DNA of 64,000 nt, taken from positions 806,001-870,000 of the forward strand of contig NBAZ01000003.1 of NCBI GenBank assembly GCA_002794735.1, written 5' to 3'. The notes under the pieces are model-generated. The model did no database searches. It was not told the origin of the DNA and saw only the letters and a list, made by a program, of their open reading frames with translations. Of the stretch, positions 59,019 through 64,000 are shown piece after piece (the stretch's first letter is position 1; every line of letters begins with the position of its first letter). The position numbers and the translations under genes were made by a program. Source of the DNA: Pyrrhoderma lamaoense (taxonomy: Eukaryota > Basidiomycota > Agaricomycetes > Hymenochaetales > Hymenochaetaceae).

Positions 59019-60814
59019 CTAAGGTTCTGTCGCAAAAGTGTTATACCCAAGTACCTGAGCATTCGTAAGAGGAGAGGAGTAAGGAATTTGAGGGCTAGCC
59101 CTGCGCGAACGGACTATCTTGACTATTCCAAGGAGCGCAAGGAATGCGAAGGTAGAAACAGCAACTATGCTAGCCAACGGTGAAAAAGCAAATCTCGAGA
59201 TATGATTTGCACATTTTTCAAGAGTCGAAAGGCCGTCCGTCTCATCGGACGAGCACAAGTTGCATCCTCGTTCCGTTCGCTGGCCACAGACTCGGCACCA
59301 ATGTTGCGTGTTTTTGATTGCAATGAGCTGTATGTCTCTGTGCTGAGTACCACTTCAGTATGGACGGATCAAAATAAATTACTAACATCAAGGCGGTAGA
59401 GAAGTTCATTCAAGGCGATGTCTCCATTGTGACCAAACATATGAACAGTCTCAAAATCCCCAGTCCCGTTTTTGAACTTAGTTCGGATCCACGTTTCACC
59501 TTCTTCGTCATTACGGATCTCTAAGGCAAGTGCAGATGCGTAGAGTGCTGTACGAGTGTTAGCTGAATAAACAATGAATAGATGGGAAAACAATGAATTT
59601 ACGAAGTCCTTTAAGGTTAGGGTTACTGTCAGTCGCACGAGTAATATTAAAAAGAGAGATGAATGGTTTATAGCTGATTTCCTGGATGACTAGTGATAAT
59701 GGGTCAGCCTTGTTCGAGATCCGTTCAAGGGACGAGATAATGGACGGCAAGATAGTCCGACCCGCAACTGATAAATCTACATTTAGTTCAATCAAGAGGG
59801 TTAACAATAGAGATTAGCGTACTGTTCCCGATTCCGGTGGGAGTTGTATCCGAGAAAATCAGACTTTCATGATAGTCAACCCAAGCTTGGGCTTGTTGAA
59901 GGAAAGTAGGGGGTAAACGGAAGGCATATGTCTCATTGTGAATGTAATTCGTGAAGAGGTAGTCATACACCTATGTTTTTTCTTACTCAGAGTCAGTCAA
60001 TACCTTATAACAACGGAGTAATTACATTCCACTATGAAACGTTATGAGACTATGAATGATTATGAAAAAAGTACACTCTTACCATATTTTCAAGAGTATT
60101 TGGATGCCAAAGAGATAAGGCCTGACAGCATTGAGGAATGGTGCTGCTTCACTAGCTTTTGCTCTAAATGCGGGTGAAGAGTAAAGAGATTTTACACGAT
60201 TTTCAAAGTTCTAAAATGCAGATTCAGTTGTTATTGCGCTTTTTTCATATATAGGCGTTAATTTCAGACATACTGGACATGCAGTCCATCCTTCAAGTTG
60301 TACACTTTGTCCTGGTTCGACAGACTCAACTATGTTGATTAAGAAAGCTGATACAAATTAAAAGTTCGAGTAAAACCTACCTGGAATGTATTGGTATCCA
60401 CCCATTGGCCCGACTACATTTGAGCCATTGGCAAGATGTACTCGCGAGTTGGGAGTAGGAGGAAATAATCCCTGAAGGAGAGCTACTGCTGAGTCAACAA
60501 TTGCTCCACCTTCCCCCCCATTATCTGCTCGTACAAGCAGTTGCCGATTATCGACAACATCGGAAATAATCCCGTTGATTGCATTTGAAGAACGAGTATT
60601 AAGGTACTCAGCTCTGAGGTAAGAGCCTAGTTGAACCTCTTGCATCTAGATTGCGTATATTTAAGTATTGTGAGACATGAATATACTGCATGAGGCTAAC
60701 TTGTCCAAGAGGGGTGAGCTTAGTGTAACCTTGATGATAGGTCATCGGATCTTGATAGTATGACCTGCGGTCTCCATACAGCGCAAGAATTACAACACCA
60801 AGAATCCCCGCCAT
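59019..60814 (-). CDS. Histidine phosphatase-like paralogue lacking the catalytic RHG motif
   Basis: Tandem duplicate of the 56366-58264 gene, same strand and order of blocks. ATG 60814 reads MAGILGVVILALYGDRRSYY: the RHGDR of the neighbour is ALYGDR here, so the nucleophilic His and first Arg are lost by substitution, not by a frame error. Other parts are conserved: QDPMTYHQGYTKLTPLGQ, RADNGGEGGAIVDSAVALLQ, LFPPTPNSRVHLANGSNVVG, ESVEPGQSVQLEGWTAC, NYIHNETYAFRLPP, AGRTILPSIISSLERISNKA, YKPFISLFNITRATDSNPN and MFGHNGDIALNELLYRLD. The C-terminus keeps HWCRVCGQRTERGCNLC, a membrane helix (LASIVAVSTFAFLALLGIV) and a tail ending GYNTFATEP. About nine exons. Best read as an expressed pseudoenzyme or a recently inactivated copy. 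Confidence 0.8.
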
Positions 60815-60890
60815 TTTCCAAAGCTGTCACAATGGAGAAGCAAGTTAGGGGATGGTAGACTCTTGAAGAGGAATACACCGTTCTTATACC

Positions 60891-61082
60891 TCAATAAAAG
60901 CTCATTTCCCCATAACACACCTTCGCCTCTCGGATATCGCAAGTTTCACCATGGTGAAAGGTGTGCTCGTGTTTACATAGTATGCGTGATTTAGCAATGG
61001 TAATAACGAGCACAATTAATGAAGCAATTCTAAACAGATATCCCAAGACCGTCTCAGAAGCAACTATTTTTTTTTCTTTCAT
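60891..61082 (-). CDS. Possible small membrane peptide
   Basis: 63 codons from a true ATG: MKEKKIVASETVLGYLFRIA, then helix SLIVLVITIAKSRIL and a Cys/His-rich end (CKHEHTFHHGETCDIREAKV, CYGEMSFY). It lies just upstream of the right phosphatase-like gene and may be part of its leader. No homology recognised. Confidence 0.25.
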   Translation of the reverse strand: MKEKKIVASETVLGYLFRIASLIVLVITIAKSRILCKHEHTFHHGETCDIREAKVCYGEMSFY

Positions 61083-61243
61083 TTTCTTGTAATTTATTCG
61101 GCCATTGCTCGCTTAAACGAAGTTTAGCGTCATTATACATGCACTTGAATTCGTGAAGAGTTTAGTAGTAAAGGTACAATCTGTGCTTTAAAGGTTAGTA
61201 AGCTCCACAATGCGCCATGAACGAACTCTACACACGCAAATTA

Positions 61244-62370
61244 TTACTTTTTCTTCTTGCTCTTCCCTGCACTAGACTTAGGCGCATGGCTAGAAGTAGG
61301 TTCCATGGTACTTCCTTGGGTTGAGCCTCCCCCAACTTTTTTCCGCCGTCCCGATCCTTGGCCAGACCCGCTACGCTCACTCTTTTTTATCCATCTTTCT
61401 GGATCCGGTGGAGGTGTAACACCGGGGATGACACCCTTAGGTACACGTTTTATGCGAACCTTCTTCTCGCCTTGATTTGCAGATGGTATAGCAGAGGAGG
61501 CTGTATTAAGAGTTGTCATAGGAATCACGTTACTTCCAGGTGGGGCTGGAGGAGCTATTGCCTCAAGGTTATTGGATATAGTTATAGGGATAAGATCAAG
61601 TGCTTGCAAGTACCCCGAGGTGAGGAAATCTAAGTGCACCTGCGAAGCATTCAGGTTGGTCTCAAGATCTGCGTGTTCCTCCGAATCCTTCAATACGATT
61701 AATTATTAATTCAGTACTAATACAGGGATGATACATTAGAAACGTGCAATTACATACAGCGGTTGATGAGTCGAGAAGTTGAGTATAATGATCGAAAGCT
61801 TCTTGATAAGCGCCTTGTCGATATGCCTAAGGAATCATTAGGTCAAAATGAATGTGCAAAGCACGTCTTCCGGAACATACCACTTGAGCCTCAAGGTGCA
61901 TTACACCACGATGATAAAATTCATCAGTGTTTTGGATTTGATTTACTTCTGAAAGTAGTTCCGCAGCTTCAGTTTCCCGCTGAAGTCGATATAAAGCATA
62001 AGCCTTTTCAAACTTGTGAGAAGAATTATCAAAGGAATCGATCAGCGAGAGTGCTGCTTCGTATTGTTCAGTCTGTAGAAGCAAGAAGAGCTTCGCTTGT
62101 AAGGCATCCTCATCTTTCGAATCAAGTTTGAGAACTGAGAGAAAATGAGTATTGCAAAAAAAGCATGGGAGATAACGTGTATTACTCACTCTTATCGCAT
62201 GTCTTCAGTGCATTCAGAAAGTGAGCCCCATCGACTTGGGTATAGAGAGTACGAAAATGTCGCGCTATCCTTGCTTCAGGACTGAGTTCCTTTTTTCCTG
62301 ATTTTTTAATCAATTTTTTATTCGACTTTGTCGGTCTGGTTGAGACAGGACCTTTGCTCTGTGCAGGCAT
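61244..62370 (-). CDS. SRP72: Signal recognition particle subunit SRP72, short form
   Basis: SRP72 binds SRP RNA with SRP68 and supports co-translational targeting to the ER. ATG 62370 starts MPAQSKGPVSTRPTKSNKKL. TPR-type repeats follow: FRTLYTQVDGAHFLNALKTC, KLDSKDEDALQAKLFLLLQT, EQYEAALSLIDSF, FEKAYALYRLQRETEAAELL and AYRQGAYQEAFDHYTQLLDS. The C-terminal RNA-binding signature is present: RVPKGVIPGVTPPPDPERWI with KKSERSGSG, then a Lys/Ser-rich tail KSSAGKSKKKK. Four exons, all frames clean. The total is only about 325 residues against about 640-670 in yeast and human: the long central TPR array is not found, because the exon carrying HLDFLTSGYLQALDLI runs straight into the RNA-binding segment. 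Divergent from the pinin-like gene 125 bp away. Confidence 0.88.
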
Positions 62371-62495
62371 GATCACGGGTAAAGACCAAGTCAGATGAGG
62401 GCCGTGTGCGTTTCCCAGCTCGAGTGTCGATCACTGTTTCTGGTTGCATGTAACACTTTCAGTACAGTCCACGACGAGCACACACCAACACAACT
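62371..62495. promoter_or_regulatory. Bidirectional promoter, SRP72 and pinin-like gene
   Basis: Only 125 bp separate the two divergent ATG codons, so both core promoters and 5' UTRs must fit here or inside the genes. No TATA box is evident; CACACACCAACACAACTATG precedes the right-hand start. Confidence 0.6.
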
Positions 62496-63648
62496 ATGTC
62501 AACTGAAACGTGGGTTTTGACCTTGGCTTTTGTATGTATGATTCTTACCAGCTTTTTCAACAGACATCAACAAGAGGTGTCACCACCAGCAGGTGACGGC
62601 GATTCAGCCATGCAGGATGTAACTCAAACAAAACCTACTCCGGCTCAGGCAGGCAACAGGCGTCCAAGGTTAGATTTGAGTGTTCTCGCGGGTGATGGTG
62701 TGCGCGGGGAGCGCAAACGTGGTAAATCTATGTTTGGAGTACTTGTGAATACGTTGAACAAAGCAAAGGCTGAGGATAAGGAGCGAAATGCAAGTGAAGC
62801 GGTAAGTAAAAATAACTAAAGTGGCTCTCATGCACATGGCGGTCAGATTGATACTGTTATTATAATAGGCAAAAAAAAGACAACTTATCGATCAAAGGTT
62901 ACAGAATAAATTGAAAAAAGATGCTGATCTGGTCAGGCAGGTTGAAGAAGCGAAGAAAGATAAAATTACAGCTACTCGGAAGGAAGAAGAGCTTCAAGTA
63001 AAGGACTCTGTCGTACGTCTTAACCCTCTAGTTCATATATAAATATAGATTTATACATTTCCAACTGTTATACCGATCTCTAGTATAAGTTACGGCGAAC
63101 TCGTCTACCTCTACTTTCCAATTTCCTCCTCACGTCTGATGTCATACAACAAGGGGACGCAGACATGGATACTTCACAGCAGATACGAACAGTCGACGTG
63201 CTACCGCCACGATCACATCCTCCTCCATTATACTACCTTCCATCGATTCTGACCCCAGAACAAGAGGCTTTCATAGCTCGACGGAAGGCTCAGGTATGTC
63301 TGGAGTACATCGAGGCTTTATAATCCGTATAAACTCTCATTATATCTGATAGGTAAAAGAAGCTGCAGAGAACGAATGGGAATCTTTCAAAAACGATCGG
63401 TCGGCTGGCGTAGAGGAAATAATGAATCTACGTCAGAAGGTTAATACGATACAGAAACAACAAGAAAATGAAACTGAGGGTATGTAAACCTGTTATGATC
63501 CATTTAACATCTTTTCCGATCAAAGAACGACCACAGATATCAAAAGTCCAACTAAGGATAATATCATGGATGTGGATGAAGGTAGGACAGATGGAAGCAG
63601 GCGCGCAGAAGTCAAAGAAGAGTCAGCTCCCGGGACGATGATGCTGTT
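62496..63648 (+). CDS. Pinin/SDK/MemA-domain protein
   Basis: Nuclear protein related to pinin, a splicing and exon-junction-complex partner. ATG 62496 gives MSTETW; the next residues look like a membrane helix (VLTLAFVCMILTSFFN) but may be a 50-nt intron (GTTTTG...CAACAG) read through. The conserved region is RPRLDLSVLAGDGVRGERKR, then GKSMFGVLVNTLNKAKAEDK and, after introns, AKKRQLIDQRLQNKLKKDAD, LVRQVEEAKKDKITATRKEE and PPLYYLPSILTPEQEAFIAR. A coiled-coil-like stretch (EEIMNLRQKVNTIQKQQENE) follows. The acidic end is probably DDDAVEY (TAG 63648) if one base is missing near 63635; otherwise the frame runs to a hydrophobic nonsense tail. Five exons, about 330 aa. Confidence 0.75.
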
Positions 63649-63774
63649 GAGTACTAGATTAATATCTATTATATCATTTGTGTTTTTTGGTACCTTGTAT
63701 TTTGTACATTTTAATTTCTAAACCATTTTTATACGTGCGCGCTTAACAACTGCAAATTACATTACAAATCATAA

Positions 63775-63856
63775 GCCCTTATAGCTCAGTGGTAGAGCGT
63801 GCCACTCGTATTGTTATGAAATGGTAAGGTCGGTTGTTCAATCCAGCCTGGGGGCA
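63775..63856 (+). tRNA. tRNA-Thr (anticodon CGU) with a 10-nt intron
   Basis: The acceptor stem GCCCTTA pairs with TGGGGGC (two G-T wobbles). The D arm is GCTC-AGTGGTA-GAGC, the anticodon stem TGCCA/TGGTA, the T arm GGTTG-TTCAATC-CAGCC, and the discriminator A is at 63856. The anticodon CGT is at 63807-63809. Ten extra bases, TTGTTATGAA (63811-63820), sit one base 3' of the anticodon, the canonical intron position. It reads ACG codons. Confidence 0.88.
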
Positions 63857-64000
63857 AACTCTTTTTCTTCCTCCTTAATCACCTACCAGATAAATATCTT
63901 TTTATAGTACAATTTGTATCCAAGTAAATATCAATATGCATTATAGTTAAAAGAATGCCACGAGAAGTTTGCGACTGTAGCACCTATACTTCTTTTATGA

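Noticed and set aside
1..64000. CRISPR array, operons, Shine-Dalgarno sites, phage genes
   Set aside because: Spliceosomal introns throughout show this is a fungal nuclear genome; no regularly spaced repeats were seen.

Overview
This is nuclear DNA of a filamentous fungus, almost certainly a basidiomycete of the Agaricomycetes type. Genes are dense, AT-rich and cut by many introns of about 50 nt with GTRNGT donors and YAG acceptors. Families typical of mushroom-forming fungi are present: a DUF6534 membrane protein, a many-exon laccase, basidiomycete-style UDP-glycosyltransferases, an F-box protein and a C6 transcription factor with a CX8C final spacing. I cannot name the species.

Layout. The first 24 kb are an accessory, oxidation/conjugation-like block: a UDP-glycosyltransferase running off the left edge (-), a cytochrome P450 (+), a DUF6534 membrane protein (-), a laccase (-), a Ser-rich conserved protein (+), a penta-EF-hand protein (-), a small unknown gene (+) and a second UDP-glycosyltransferase (+) clearly paralogous to the first. 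From 24.9 to 33.2 kb lie an F-box protein, an unknown protein and a Zn2Cys6 transcription factor, all on (-). From 36 to 42 kb the housekeeping pair EPL1 (+, NuA4 acetyltransferase subunit) and TIM50 (-, mitochondrial import) converge. From 42.8 to 49 kb there are a C2H2 zinc-finger gene, small unknown genes, tRNA-Gly(UCC) and a short-chain dehydrogenase-like protein. INO1 (-) is at 50.2-52.0 kb. A gene-poor, partly extremely AT-rich stretch follows (52-56.3 kb), with a 578-bp structure bounded by inverted repeats. The right end carries a tandem pair of membrane-anchored histidine-phosphatase-family genes (-), SRP72 (-) and a pinin-like gene (+) sharing a 125-bp divergent promoter, and tRNA-Thr(CGU) with a 10-nt intron.

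Functional reading. P450, laccase and two glycosyltransferases side by side suggest oxidation followed by glycosylation of small molecules, but whether they act in one pathway is inference. The rest is a mix of unrelated core genes: chromatin, protein import, signal-recognition particle, inositol synthesis and RNA processing.

Caveat. At least a dozen otherwise conserved reading frames are interrupted by single-base shifts. Every one I resolved needs one added base, and many lie at short homopolymers. I read these mainly as consensus (long-read) deletion errors rather than pseudogenes, and gene spans below are given across them. Exon boundaries are my own manual reading of splice signals.
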